NCBI RefSeq assembly: GCF_001280435.1
Contig: NZ_LBIP01000013.1
Coordinates: 1,054,001 to 1,118,000 of the forward strand
Direction: 5' to 3'
DNA length: 64,000 bases
DNA from: Mangrovimonas xylaniphaga
GTDB taxonomy: Bacteria; Bacteroidota; Bacteroidia; Flavobacteriales; Flavobacteriaceae
How positions within the stretch are numbered: the first letter of the stretch is position 1; each line of letters opens with the position of its first letter. A program made the translations under genes and the position numbers. The notes below the pieces were generated by a model that saw only the letters and a program-made list of their open reading frames with translations, did no database searches and was not told the origin of the DNA. This document shows, piece after piece, positions 1-9,807 of this stretch.

Positions 1-3000
1 TGGGGTTGGATAACGTCCGTTGTCCACACCCATAAGTAGCGCATTTTGGTTATACACCCCAACTTCTGGATCGTATCCCGAGTAGTTGGTGAAGGTGTAA
101 AGGTTTTGGATCATTCCATAACATCTCAATCGGTTAATACCTACAGATCTTGTTACATCTACTGGCAAAGTATACCCAAGGGTCACGTTTTGAATTCTCA
201 AATAAGACCCATCTTCGATATAGCGATCGGAAATATTAATGTTTGGCGTGTCATTTCTAGCCAGTCTTGGAGAACTTGCATTTGGATTGTCTATTGACCA
301 ATAATCCAAAACTGAAGGCGACTGGTTGGTATGTGTTGCATTACCTGCAGTTAAGTTTCTTGCCACTGCATTAAACACATCATTTCCATAAGATCCTTGC
401 ATGAAAATGGAAAGATCTAAGTTTTTATAGTTGAATGAGTTTTGGAATCCAAATGTAAAGTCTGGGTGAGGATTACCAATCACAGTTCTATCGTTGGTAT
501 CAATCACGCCATCACCATTCACATCCTTAAACTTCAAGTCTCCTAACCAAGTAGTAGAGAATAAAGCATCTTCAAAAGGACGTCCAAATTGTATTGGAGC
601 GCCTTCCATATCTTCTACGGTTCTAAACATGCCTTCCACTTGGTACCCGTAAAACATCCCGATTGGCTCACCTACCTCGGTAATGGTTATAATCTGGTTG
701 GAAGTGTTCATGGTAACCGTCCCGTAAATGGTCAAATCACCTAGAAGTTCGTTAACTCTGTTTTCATACTTCGAAAACGTTAAAGAGGAATTATATGAAA
801 AATCCCCGCTTCCAATAGTTTTATAGCTTAAGGTAACATCAACCCCTTTATTTTGCATTTCCCCAAGGTTTACCCAAGGTGCCCCAATGGATCCTGGAGA
901 ATTACCACCGGTAACAAAATCAGTAACCGCCAATTGGTACAAGAAATCCTTAGATACCTTGTTGTACACCTCAACTGTTGCCCCGAAACGAGAATCAAAC
1001 AAAGAGAAGTCCAAACCAAAGTTGGTTTGTTGCGAAGATTCCCATTTTAAATCTTCGTTGGCAAAATTGGCAAATTCAAAACCTGTTCCCAAGCCTGTGG
1101 ATATGGTATTCAATCTTGCTCCATAAGCAAAGTTTGGAATGGCCTGATTACCTACCTCTCCGTAACCTCCATAAAGCTTAATGTTCTGTATGGCATCAAA
1201 ATCGTTCATAAAGTTTTCATTGGACAATCTCCAAGATCCCGAAATAGATGGGAAATACCCCCATTTTTTGCCATCGGCAAATTTCGAAGATCCATCCGCC
1301 CTTAAAGAAGCCGTGATATTATAACGACTATCGAAGGAATAAATCACCCTTCCAAAGAAAGAAGACAAAGCGGCGCTACCTTTATATTGTTCGTTGTTGT
1401 CATTGGCATCACCAGTACCCAAGATTGGCACATCGTTACTCACGAAATCTCCATCACTTCCAATGACACCTTCCCATTTGGACTCCTGAGCTTCTTGCCC
1501 TAGTAATACTGTTAAATCATGCTTATCATTAAAACGATCATTATAGGTCACCAAGTTTTTAACAATCCAAAAATCGTTATTTTCTCTTCTTACATTCAAA
1601 GAACTCTCCCCTCCAGTAATTTCACCATATGTGAAAGTAGGCTGGAATCTGTCACTTAAATTAAAACCAAAGTCACCACCAAATTCAGCCCTATAGGTAA
1701 TTTTATTTCCTAATTGGATATCAGCAAACATATTTCCGAAAAGACGGTTACGGGTCAAGGTATTCTTAAGGCTTAAGGCCTTTGCAATAGGATTCTCGTT
1801 TTTGTAGTCATCATCAGCATCAGGACCTGCAAATGACCCATCCGGATTATAGACCGCGGTAGCTGGGTTGTTCATTAAAGATAAGAAAACAATCCCGTTT
1901 GTCGCGTTGTTCAATGTTAATTTGTCATTGGTTCTACTGGCAGTCAAGTTAGCTCCAACCGTAATTTTGTCGGTTACTTTAGCCGATATGTTAGAGCGAA
2001 TATTGATCCTATCAAACCCAGAACCGATCACCGTTCCTTCTTGATCCAAAAACCCTGCAGATATGAAGTAATTCATATTGTCGTTTCCTCCTGAGAAAGA
2101 CAGCTCATGACTTTGCATCAAGGCATCATCAAAAATGGCACTTTGCCAATTGGTACCTTCTCCCAACAAACTAGGGTTGGCAAACTCAGGCTGAAGATTT
2201 AACCCATAAATAGTACCAATTTCATTTTGCAATCTTGCATATTGCTGCAAGTTCATTACGTCAATAAAGTTGGTAGGACGCTGGATAGCCATAAAGGTAT
2301 TGTACTTAAGCGATCCCTTTTTGTTTTTTCCACTTTTAGTAGTGATGATTACTACCCCGTTAGCACCTCTAGAACCGTAGATAGCCGTTGCAGAAGCATC
2401 CTTTAAAACGTTCAACGTCTCAATATCATTTGGATTCAGTGCCGCCAATGGACTTACGTCTGTAGCACCATCTCCTTGACCAATATTGTTATCGGCAATG
2501 GAACGCCCACTGGTAGCAATATTATTGGTATCCCCAGAAATTGGCACGCCATCAATAATATACAAAGGCTCACCAGATCCAGAAATGGTATTCACCCCAC
2601 GGATCCTAACGGACACCGCACTACCTGGCTGCCCAGAGTTAAGAGTAACGTTCACCCCAGAAGCACGACCTTGAATCAACTGGTCCACACTCACTTGTGG
2701 CATGTTCTGAATAGCTTCAGCATCTACAGTTGCTACGGAACCACTGAGGTCCTCCTTCAATTGTGACCCATAACCAATGACCACAACTTCCTGAAGACTC
2801 TCCAAGTTTTCTTTAAGGGTAACATTCACAACAGTCCTTCCTCCTACAGAAACTTCCTGCGTCACAAATCCTAGGTAACTAAAAACCAAAGTCGCATTTT
2901 GCTTGACATTAATTGCATAGTTCCCATCAAAATCTGTAACAGCACCAACCGTTGTGCCCTTCACCAAAATGTTCACCCCTGGCAGCGCCATCCCATTTTC

Positions 3001-3123
3001 ATCACTGACTGTTCCAGTGACTTGAGATTGTGCAAAGGCAAATTGTCCCGCCAGAAAAAAGAACAAAAAGGCGTAACAATATTTTGTACACCTATAAATG
3101 TTTTTCAGATCAAATTTTCGCAT
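1..3123 (-). CDS. SusC/RagA-family TonB-dependent outer-membrane receptor, C-terminus cut by window edge
   Basis: This gene reads open from ATG at 3123 to the window edge, giving 1041 residues that end in DNGRYPTP. SusC proteins usually close about a dozen residues later, so almost all of it is present. The order is a signal peptide (about 1-31, ending FAFAQ), a carboxypeptidase-regulatory-like beta-sandwich (about 33-115, with FDGNYAI), a plug (about 130-235, with YIIDGVPIS and IYGSRGANGV), then the beta-barrel. SusC receptors import oligosaccharides with TonB energy and normally pair with a SusD lipoprotein, which should lie off the left edge. Its neighbours point to manno-oligosaccharides as cargo; this is inference from context only. 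Confidence 0.95.
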   Translation of the reverse strand, partial: MRKFDLKNIYRCTKYCYAFLFFFLAGQFAFAQSQVTGTVSDENGMALPGVNILVKGTTVGAVTDFDGNYAINVKQNATLVFSYLGFVTQEVSVGGRTVVNVTLKENLESLQEVVVIGYGSQLKEDLSGSVATVDAEAIQNMPQVSVDQLIQGRASGVNVTLNSGQPGSAVSVRIRGVNTISGSGEPLYIIDGVPISGDTNNIATSGRSIADNNIGQGDGATDVSPLAALNPNDIETLNVLKDASATAIYGSRGANGVVIITTKSGKNKKGSLKYNTFMAIQRPTNFIDVMNLQQYARLQNEIGTIYGLNLQPEFANPSLLGEGTNWQSAIFDDALMQSHELSFSGGNDNMNYFISAGFLDQEGTVIGSGFDRINIRSNISAKVTDKITVGANLTASRTNDKLTLNNATNGIVFLSLMNNPATAVYNPDGSFAGPDADDDYKNENPIAKALSLKNTLTRNRLFGNMFADIQLGNKITYRAEFGGDFGFNLSDRFQPTFTYGEITGGESSLNVRRENNDFWIVKNLVTYNDRFNDKHDLTVLLGQEAQESKWEGVIGSDGDFVSNDVPILGTGDANDNNEQYKGSAALSSFFGRVIYSFDSRYNITASLRADGSSKFADGKKWGYFPSISGSWRLSNENFMNDFDAIQNIKLYGGYGEVGNQAIPNFAYGARLNTISTGLGTGFEFANFANEDLKWESSQQTNFGLDFSLFDSRFGATVEVYNKVSKDFLYQLAVTDFVTGGNSPGSIGAPWVNLGEMQNKGVDVTLSYKTIGSGDFSYNSSLTFSKYENRVNELLGDLTIYGTVTMNTSNQIITITEVGEPIGMFYGYQVEGMFRTVEDMEGAPIQFGRPFEDALFSTTWLGDLKFKDVNGDGVIDTNDRTVIGNPHPDFTFGFQNSFNYKNLDLSIFMQGSYGNDVFNAVARNLTAGNATHTNQSPSVLDYWSIDNPNASSPRLARNDTPNINISDRYIEDGSYLRIQNVTLGYTLPVDVTRSVGINRLRCYGMIQNLYTFTNYSGYDPEVGVYNQNALLMGVDNGRYPTP

Positions 3124-3221
3124 GTTGTTAAAGTGTTAGTACAGTATATTTAAGTAATTTTAATTTTAAGCGCCTTATAATTGATATTAATACAAATAAT
3201 TAATGAGTTTTTTATCATATC

Positions 3222-3229
3222 CAAATTTA
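3222..3229 (-). promoter_or_regulatory. candidate -7 element for the SusC gene
   Basis: On the minus strand this reads TAAATTTG, matching the Bacteroidota -7 consensus TAnnTTTG, about 100 nt before the SusC start. No TTTG lies about 19 nt upstream, so only half of the promoter is convincing. An activator such as the neighbouring AraC protein could make up for a poor -33; that is inference. The rest of 3124-3417 is AT-rich and shows no gene. Confidence 0.3.
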
Positions 3230-3417
3230 GCTCAAATGTTAAGCTACTGTTAATATTATTTTGTCATTTACCTATAAAATATTTCACCTATAGCTAAAAT
3301 AATTAAGCCACACCTGCTTTAAAGAACACAAAAAGCTAACCCACAACAGCTTAAACAGCAATAAGACACTAAAACAAAATCACACCATACACCTCCACTT
3401 TAACTTTCATCCCTTTC

Positions 3418-4296
3418 TTACAGAATCCGTTTAATACCTGAGAATTCGTTTTTATATTGACTTGGCGTACAATTTTTAAGCTTTTTGAACACCCTATTAA
3501 AATTCGCAATGTTGTTAAACCCTGAATTAAATGCGATTTCGGAAATACTCATTTCCTTCTCCAAAAGCCACATCGAGGCATAGCCAATCCTTACATCATT
3601 TACATAATCCACAAAGGTTTTTCCGGTTCTCTTTTTCATAAAACGGTTAAATGACACATTGCTCATATTCACCAATTCCGCCACTTCCGAAAGGGAAATT
3701 TTCTTTTCAAAATTATCCTGCACAAACTCATATACAATTTTGATCTTATCACTATTCTCAAAATTGTCTCGATTCACAGTATAGGTCGACAAAAGCCTTT
3801 GATTTCGAGAGTTGGCGAGATCGTGAAGAATAGATACCAACTCCAAAAAATAGTCCATCCCATCCAATTTAGACACCTGCCCCAGACGCTCCCCAATTTC
3901 GGCAGCCGTCTTTTTGGAAAACAGAATCCCATGGATGGATCTTTCAAACATATCCTTAATGGACTTCATTATTTTTCTGGACAACAACTCCTTGTTCAAA
4001 AGGTTTTCATGAAACTGAATAGTCACCTCATGAATGGCTTCACTTTTACAATCATGAGTCAACCAACCGTGATGCAGATTAGGCCCAACAAGTACCAACT
4101 CCACATCGTCAATCACCTCTACACTATCCCCAACAACACGTTTAACCCCTTTGCCATTACTGATAAAATTGAGCTCGTACTCTGGATGGAAATGAATGGG
4201 AAAATCAAAATCATTCTTAATTCTGTCAAACACTAAGAAGCTATCTTCTGGAGATAAGGGCGTAATCTCGCGATGCACCTTTTTAAGTATGTCCAT
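3418..4296 (-). CDS. AraC-family transcriptional regulator of the mannan locus
   Basis: A 292-residue protein with an N-terminal cupin-like sensing domain (about 20-110; HFHPEYELNFI is typical) and a C-terminal AraC DNA-binding domain (about 190-290). Both helix-turn-helix units are visible: LSEVAELVNMS, and ISEIAFNSGF followed by the family signature ending in CTPSQYK. Such proteins bind a sugar or signal ligand and activate nearby operons. It lies between the SusC gene and the divergent GH26-led operon, so it most likely controls this locus. No membrane segment or periplasmic sensor is present, so the ligand should be cytoplasmic, for example mannobiose or mannosylglucose (inference). Confidence 0.9.
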   Translation of the reverse strand: MDILKKVHREITPLSPEDSFLVFDRIKNDFDFPIHFHPEYELNFISNGKGVKRVVGDSVEVIDDVELVLVGPNLHHGWLTHDCKSEAIHEVTIQFHENLLNKELLSRKIMKSIKDMFERSIHGILFSKKTAAEIGERLGQVSKLDGMDYFLELVSILHDLANSRNQRLLSTYTVNRDNFENSDKIKIVYEFVQDNFEKKISLSEVAELVNMSNVSFNRFMKKRTGKTFVDYVNDVRIGYASMWLLEKEMSISEIAFNSGFNNIANFNRVFKKLKNCTPSQYKNEFSGIKRIL

Positions 4297-4454
4297 TTAA
4301 TTTGCAATTATATTGTAACATATTGATAAAATAATATCATGAATATGTTAGCTGTATGTTTAATTTTGAATACTGTAATTTTTACTTAACAAAAATAGAT
4401 ATTTTACAATTATACCGCATAAAAATATCAAATAACTAAATCAAGTCACAAAAA
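4297..4454. promoter_or_regulatory. divergent regulatory region between araC-like gene and mannan operon
   Basis: This 158-bp AT-rich gap separates the minus-strand AraC gene from the plus-strand GH26 gene. It must hold the promoters of both and is the natural place for AraC operators. It contains several short inverted runs (for example AATATG/CATATT-like pieces) but no full TTTG-N19-TAnnTTTG promoter on the plus strand, which fits an activator-dependent promoter. No specific operator could be assigned. Confidence 0.4.
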
Positions 4455-5585
4455 ATGCAGATTATCATTAATAAAAATGCATTCACAAAGAAATTTGTAA
4501 TTCTATTTTTAGCTCTCAACTTCGCTTGTGCGCAAGCCCAACATAAAGAAGCTCCAGAATTGCAACTTTCTGACAAAAAAGTATCAAAAAGTGTAAAAAA
4601 TCTTTATCAAAAATTGGAAGCCACTACCAAAAAAGGCTTCGCAATAGGACACCAAGATGCTACTTCTTATGGATTAGGATGGCTTTACGAGCAAAGCCCT
4701 ACAACCATAAAAAGTGACGTTTATGAGGTCTGCGGAGATTATCCAGCCGTTTATGGTTTTGACATAGGCCACCTTGAACTTGGAGATGATAGAAATCTGG
4801 ATTCGGTACCTTTTAAATTAATGAGAGACCTAATCATAGATGCACACAAAAAAGGAGGCATCATCACCATAAGCTGGCATTTGGACAATCCCACTTCTGG
4901 AGGAAACTCTTGGGATAAAACATCTGCTGTTCAAGACATCATCAAAGGAGGTAAACACAGAGACACCTATGAACTTTGGGTTTCCAGAGTGGCCGATTTC
5001 ATGAAATCACTCAAAACTGAAACCGAAATGGTTCCTGTCATTTTTAGACCCTTCCACGAAATGAACGGCTCTTGGTTTTGGTGGGGAGAAGGCAACTGCA
5101 GCGCTGAAGATTACAAAACGCTTTGGATAGAAACTCTTGAACTTTTAAGAGACAAACACGAAGTTCACAACCTGCTTTATGCCTATTCCCCAAACAAACT
5201 TAACCCTACAGACGATTACCTTAAATACTACCCCGGCGACAATTATGTGGACATATTGGGAATTGACATTTACGACTTTAAAAATTCGGAAGATTATATA
5301 AAATCAGTTGTGAATGATTTAAAAATCGTAAAAAATATCGCCTCCCAAAAAGGAAAACTATATGCTTTTACGGAAACTGGTTTAGAAACCTTATCCACCC
5401 CAAATTGGTTTACCGAAGTATTGTACCCAACTATTGAAAATACTGGCATAGCCTGGGTATTGTTTTGGAGGAACGCCCGAACCGACCACCATTATATGCC
5501 CTACAAGGGCCACCCTAGCGAAAATGACTTTAAAACCTTTAAAGCCCTTCCTAAAACTTTATTTTTGCAGGACATAAAAAACTAA
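4455..5585 (+). CDS. GH26 beta-mannanase (ManA-like, mannobiose-releasing)
   Basis: A 376-residue glycoside hydrolase family 26 enzyme that cuts beta-1,4-mannan chains. The N-terminus is a hydrophobic export signal ending near ACAQAQ; a lipobox is not clear (NFAC), so periplasmic secretion is as likely as lipidation. The GH26 acid/base is Glu202 in FRPFHEMNG followed by WFWWGE, and the nucleophile is Glu307 in AFTETG. It is first in a tight operon with the symporter (3-nt gap), GH130 phosphorylase and epimerase, the same gene set as the known Bacteroides fragilis mannan cluster, whose GH26 enzyme releases mannobiose. That product specificity is inferred here from context. Confidence 0.92.
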   Translation: MQIIINKNAFTKKFVILFLALNFACAQAQHKEAPELQLSDKKVSKSVKNLYQKLEATTKKGFAIGHQDATSYGLGWLYEQSPTTIKSDVYEVCGDYPAVYGFDIGHLELGDDRNLDSVPFKLMRDLIIDAHKKGGIITISWHLDNPTSGGNSWDKTSAVQDIIKGGKHRDTYELWVSRVADFMKSLKTETEMVPVIFRPFHEMNGSWFWWGEGNCSAEDYKTLWIETLELLRDKHEVHNLLYAYSPNKLNPTDDYLKYYPGDNYVDILGIDIYDFKNSEDYIKSVVNDLKIVKNIASQKGKLYAFTETGLETLSTPNWFTEVLYPTIENTGIAWVLFWRNARTDHHYMPYKGHPSENDFKTFKALPKTLFLQDIKN

Positions 5586-5588
5586 CTT

Positions 5589-7427
5589 ATGAAATTATTG
5601 CACACCGTTGATATTGTTATCATCCTATTGTATTTGGCAACCATTGTATTTATAGGACTTTACCTTAGGAAAAGAGCACAAAAAAGTAAAGACGATTATT
5701 TATTGGGAGGAAAATCCATTCCTTGGTACATGTTGGGTCTTTCCAATGCCTCAGGAATGTTCGACATTTCAGGAACTATTTGGCTGGTAACCCTCATGTT
5801 TGTGTACGGAATTAAAAGCGCATGGATTCCATGGCTATGGCCCGTATTCAATCAAATATTCTTGATGGTCTACCTTTCCAAATGGCTCAGACGATCTAAT
5901 GCCACAACCGGTGCCGAATGGATTGGGACGCGCTTTGGCTTCAAAAAAGGCGCAAAACTTTCCCATATTATTGTAGTGATTTTTGCCCTTATCATGTGTT
6001 TGGGATATCTAGCCTATGGCTTTATAGGTCTAGGAAAATTCATCGAAATTTTCATTCCTTGGGAAATGGTCAGCAACTATGTGCCATTTAATGTCACCCC
6101 AGAATACGTACCACATTTCTACGGAACCATCTTCACCCTGTTCGCCGTGTTCTATTCCCTATTGGGAGGAATGTCCGGAATTGTTTGGGCCGATGTGGTG
6201 CAATTTGCCATCATGACCATTGCCGCTTTAGTTATTGGATATCTAGGATTCCACGCCGTAGGCACCCAAGGACTCACAGTTCCAGAAGGATGGGACAGCC
6301 CGTTCTTTGGCTGGGAACTTAATTTGGACTGGAGCAATATCATCCCTGAAGTCAATCAAAAAATCAAGGAAGACGGTTTTGGACTCTTTACTATTTTCTT
6401 TATGATGATGGTCTTCAAAGGTGTTTTGGTGAGTGTTGCCGGACCTGCACCAACCTACGACATGCAAAAAATTCTATCCACAAAATCGCCTGCCGAAGCA
6501 TCTAAAATGAGTGGATTTGTTTCGGTTATTTTAATGCCAATCCGCTATTTAATGATTGCTGGGTTTGCCGCTTTAGCCTTGATCTACTACGAAAAACTGA
6601 ACTTGGAAAATGCCGCTGGAAATATCGATTTTGAATTGATCCTACCAACAGCCATCATGCAATTTGTACCGGTTGGCCTACTTGGACTTTTATTGGCAGG
6701 ATTAATTGCCGCCTTCATGTCCACTTTCGCAGGAACTTTGAATGCCGCGCAAGCCTATTTGGTAAATGACATCTACCTAAAATACAAGGCCCCAAATGCC
6801 AGCAGCAACCAAATTAAAAACATGAACTACATCACGGGTATATTGGTAGTACTTATCAGTATTGTTTTGGGCTTCTTCGCTAAAGACGTTAATTCTGTAC
6901 TGCAATGGATTGTTTCTGTACTTTACGGAAGTTATGTAGGCGCCAATATCCTAAAATGGTATTGGTGGCGCTTTAATGGAGAAGGCTTTTTCTGGGGAAT
7001 GGCCGCAGGTTTGTTATCCGCCGCCATCATTCCAGAGCTGTTCCCAAATGTTTTAGGACTTTACCTATTTCCGCTCCTTTTAATCATTTCTTTGATAGGA
7101 TGTATAATAGGCACCTACTCCGCACCACCAACCGACGAGGAAGTATTGAAAACTTTCTACAAAAACGTACGCCCGTGGGGATTCTGGAAACCAATTCACG
7201 ATAAACTGGAAGCCGAAATTCCTGGATTCAAAAAAAATACAGACTTTGGAAGAGACATGTTCAATGTGCTTATTGGTACCATTGCCCAAACGGTTTTGGT
7301 AATTCTTCCAATGTATCTCATTTTCAGACAGACATTACCAATATACATTTCAATAGCCATTTTAATTGTTTGTGTGTTCCTATTGAAAAAATATTGGTGG
7401 AATAATTTAGAAGAAAAATTAGACTAA
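5589..7427 (+). CDS. sodium:solute symporter (SSS family), probable mannobiose importer
   Basis: A 612-residue inner-membrane protein with about 13-14 hydrophobic segments and the SSS-family start (VDIVIILLYLATIVFIG, then DDYLLGGKSIPWY). It begins 3 nt after the GH26 gene and ends 1 nt before the GH130 gene, so it is translated with them. SSS proteins use the sodium gradient to bring in sugars and other solutes. Between a mannobiose-releasing hydrolase and cytoplasmic mannobiose-processing enzymes, the likely cargo is beta-1,4-mannobiose. The family is sure; the substrate is inferred from operon position. Confidence 0.9.
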   Translation: MKLLHTVDIVIILLYLATIVFIGLYLRKRAQKSKDDYLLGGKSIPWYMLGLSNASGMFDISGTIWLVTLMFVYGIKSAWIPWLWPVFNQIFLMVYLSKWLRRSNATTGAEWIGTRFGFKKGAKLSHIIVVIFALIMCLGYLAYGFIGLGKFIEIFIPWEMVSNYVPFNVTPEYVPHFYGTIFTLFAVFYSLLGGMSGIVWADVVQFAIMTIAALVIGYLGFHAVGTQGLTVPEGWDSPFFGWELNLDWSNIIPEVNQKIKEDGFGLFTIFFMMMVFKGVLVSVAGPAPTYDMQKILSTKSPAEASKMSGFVSVILMPIRYLMIAGFAALALIYYEKLNLENAAGNIDFELILPTAIMQFVPVGLLGLLLAGLIAAFMSTFAGTLNAAQAYLVNDIYLKYKAPNASSNQIKNMNYITGILVVLISIVLGFFAKDVNSVLQWIVSVLYGSYVGANILKWYWWRFNGEGFFWGMAAGLLSAAIIPELFPNVLGLYLFPLLLIISLIGCIIGTYSAPPTDEEVLKTFYKNVRPWGFWKPIHDKLEAEIPGFKKNTDFGRDMFNVLIGTIAQTVLVILPMYLIFRQTLPIYISIAILIVCVFLLKKYWWNNLEEKLD

Positions 7428-7428
7428 G

Positions 7429-8616
7429 ATGATGCAAAACGATGTTTACCCTGTTGGCTCCAAACTTCAAAAAGTTAAGGAAGAATTTGACGCATTGATC
7501 GCTCAAAAAAACGAAGCTGTTTTCAGCTCTAACGGCATATACAACCGCTATAAAAACCCTATTGTAACAGCTGCTCATGTGCCGCTACATTGGCGATTCG
7601 ATTTAAACGAAACAACCAATCCAAATGCTTTGGAACGCATTGGCTTTAATGCCACCTTTAATGCAGGCGCCATAAAATGGAAGGACAAATACGTGTTATG
7701 TGTAAGGGTTGAAGGAAACGACAGAAAGTCCTTTTTCGCTATGGCCGAAAGCGACAACGGGATTGACAACTTTCAATTTTGGGACCAACCTTGCGTGATT
7801 CCTCAAATTGAAGGCAATCCAGATACCAACGTCTACGACATGCGCTTGACCCAGCACGAGGACGGCTGGATCTACGGCATCTTTTGTACCGAACGCAAAG
7901 ACCCCGATGCCCCTGCTGGAGACACCAGTGCAGCAGTAGCCAATGCAGGAATTGTTCGCACCAAAGATTTATTGACTTGGGAACGCCTGCCTGACCTTAT
8001 TTCCAATACAGGACAACAGCGCAATGTAGTAATGCACCCAGAATTTGTAAATGGCAAATACGTATTTTATACCAGACCTCAGGACGGTTTCATCAGTGTT
8101 GGAAGTGGCGGAGGAATTGGTCTTGGCTTCATTGAAGACATGAATAACCCGGCGGTAGAAAATGAAACCATCATCAACAACAAAGAATACCATACCGTTT
8201 ACGAATTGAAAAATGGCTTGGGGCCAGCCCCAATCAAAACCGACAAAGGATGGCTACACTTGGCTCACGGTGTTCGTAACACTGCAGCTGGACTGCGCTA
8301 TACCTTGTACATGTTCATGACAGATTTAAATGACATTTCCAAAGTAACGCATCAACCCGCTGGTCATTTTATGGGACCTACCGGCAATGAGCGTGTAGGC
8401 GATGTTTCCAACGTTTTGTTTGTAAATGGATGGATTGAAGATACAGATGGAACGGTTTATATCTACTATGCTTCTTCAGACACTAGAATGCATGTGGCCA
8501 CTTCTACCGTTGACAAATTGGTCGATTATGTCACCAACACTCCCGAAGACACCTTTATTTCGGCAGGATCGGTGCAAAACATCATTGACCTCATCAATAA
8601 AAATAAGGCATTATAA
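7429..8616 (+). CDS. GH130 4-O-beta-D-mannosyl-D-glucose phosphorylase
   Basis: A 395-residue cytoplasmic enzyme of family GH130. In this family the reaction is mannosyl-beta-1,4-glucose plus phosphate to alpha-mannose 1-phosphate plus glucose. The length, the start (ISO-like NGIYNRYKNPIVTAAHVP) and the catalytic Asp137 in VYDMRL match the mannosylglucose phosphorylase subgroup (GH130_1), rather than the mannooligosaccharide phosphorylases. It lacks a signal peptide. The stop overlaps the next start by one base (TAATG), giving coupling with the epimerase that makes its substrate. Subgroup assignment rests on recognised motifs and context, not on an alignment. Confidence 0.9.
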   Translation: MMQNDVYPVGSKLQKVKEEFDALIAQKNEAVFSSNGIYNRYKNPIVTAAHVPLHWRFDLNETTNPNALERIGFNATFNAGAIKWKDKYVLCVRVEGNDRKSFFAMAESDNGIDNFQFWDQPCVIPQIEGNPDTNVYDMRLTQHEDGWIYGIFCTERKDPDAPAGDTSAAVANAGIVRTKDLLTWERLPDLISNTGQQRNVVMHPEFVNGKYVFYTRPQDGFISVGSGGGIGLGFIEDMNNPAVENETIINNKEYHTVYELKNGLGPAPIKTDKGWLHLAHGVRNTAAGLRYTLYMFMTDLNDISKVTHQPAGHFMGPTGNERVGDVSNVLFVNGWIEDTDGTVYIYYASSDTRMHVATSTVDKLVDYVTNTPEDTFISAGSVQNIIDLINKNKAL

Positions 8617-9803
8617 TGCTTGAGGCATATAAAAATTTACAACAGGAGCTTGCTGCTGAACTGAAACGCATCCTTAATTATTGGGTAGATAATACGCTCG
8701 ATATGGAATTTGGTGGTTTCGTTGGAACAAGAAATCATTTCAATGAGTTAGTCCCATTGGCTTCCAAAGGAATTATTTTGAACACGCGCATTTTATGGTC
8801 ATTTTCAGCAGCCTACAATCATTTAAAAACAGACACTTACAAAGACATTTGCGATAGAGCCTTTACATACCTAAACGACTATTTTAGGGATACAATTCAT
8901 AAAGGTTTGTTTTGGGAACTCGATTATACGGGAGCTCCCATCAACAAACGTAAACAGGTATACGCACAAGCATTTGGGATTTATGCGCTATCTGAATATT
9001 ATCTATTAAGCAGTGATGAAGCTTCCAAACAATGGGCTATTGAATTGTTTCAACTTTTGGAAACCCACACCAAGGATACCGAGCGCAAGGGCTATTTAGA
9101 AGCTTTCAATGAAGATTGGAAGCCTATTGAAGATATGCGCTTGAGCGAAAAAGACATGAACGCCGCTAAAACCATGAACACCCACCTTCATGTTTTGGAA
9201 GCCTACACTTCATTACTAAAAATTCATGACCACCCAAGCTTAAGGGCTTCGCTTCAAGAGCTCATAAGATTGTTCAATGACACCTTTTTAAACAAAACCA
9301 ATCACTACGATTTATTTTTTGATGAAGAGTGGAAACTCTTGAGCAACACAATCTCCTATGGGCACGATATAGAAACTGCTTGGCTGGTAATTGAAGCCGC
9401 AAAATCACTTGGAGACGACGCACTGATTAAAGAATGTGAAGCCATTGCTATTCAAGTAGCGGATGCTTTTCTTGCGGAAGGCATTGACAAGGAAGGCGCG
9501 GTTATCAATGAAAAGAACCTAACTACCAATCATATTGACCTTGATCGTCACTGGTGGCCGCAGGTAGAAGCTTTGATCGGCCTCAATTATGCCTATCATA
9601 TAAGCAAAGATCAAAAGTATCTTTCAGCTTCTCTACCTATTTGGGAATTCACCAAAACCCATTTGATAGACCACAAAAATGGAGAGTGGCATTTTAGGGT
9701 TAATGACAAAGGAATACCTTATGAAAACGAGGACAAAGTTAGCATGTGGAAGGCACCATACCACACATCGCGCGCCTGCATCATGTTGAGTCCAAAACCA
9801 TAA
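8616..9803 (+). CDS. AGE-family epimerase, cellobiose/mannobiose 2-epimerase
   Basis: A 395-residue cytoplasmic (alpha/alpha)6-barrel enzyme of the N-acylglucosamine 2-epimerase superfamily. Cellobiose 2-epimerase hallmarks are present: NTHLHVLEAY (about 187-196), the HDIETAWL block and DRHWWPQVEA near 308-318. These supply the His residues and aromatic sugar-binding residues of the family. It shares one base with the upstream GH130 gene. The role expected is conversion of beta-1,4-mannobiose to mannosylglucose, feeding the phosphorylase. AGE members also act on GlcNAc or mannose, but the HLHVLEAY type and operon position favour the disaccharide epimerase. Confidence 0.88.
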   Translation: MLEAYKNLQQELAAELKRILNYWVDNTLDMEFGGFVGTRNHFNELVPLASKGIILNTRILWSFSAAYNHLKTDTYKDICDRAFTYLNDYFRDTIHKGLFWELDYTGAPINKRKQVYAQAFGIYALSEYYLLSSDEASKQWAIELFQLLETHTKDTERKGYLEAFNEDWKPIEDMRLSEKDMNAAKTMNTHLHVLEAYTSLLKIHDHPSLRASLQELIRLFNDTFLNKTNHYDLFFDEEWKLLSNTISYGHDIETAWLVIEAAKSLGDDALIKECEAIAIQVADAFLAEGIDKEGAVINEKNLTTNHIDLDRHWWPQVEALIGLNYAYHISKDQKYLSASLPIWEFTKTHLIDHKNGEWHFRVNDKGIPYENEDKVSMWKAPYHTSRACIMLSPKP

Positions 9804-9807
9804 CACC

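Noticed and set aside
853-1181. Plus-strand ORFs inside the SusC gene
   Set aside because: Shadows of the long minus-strand coding sequence, with no protein-like features.
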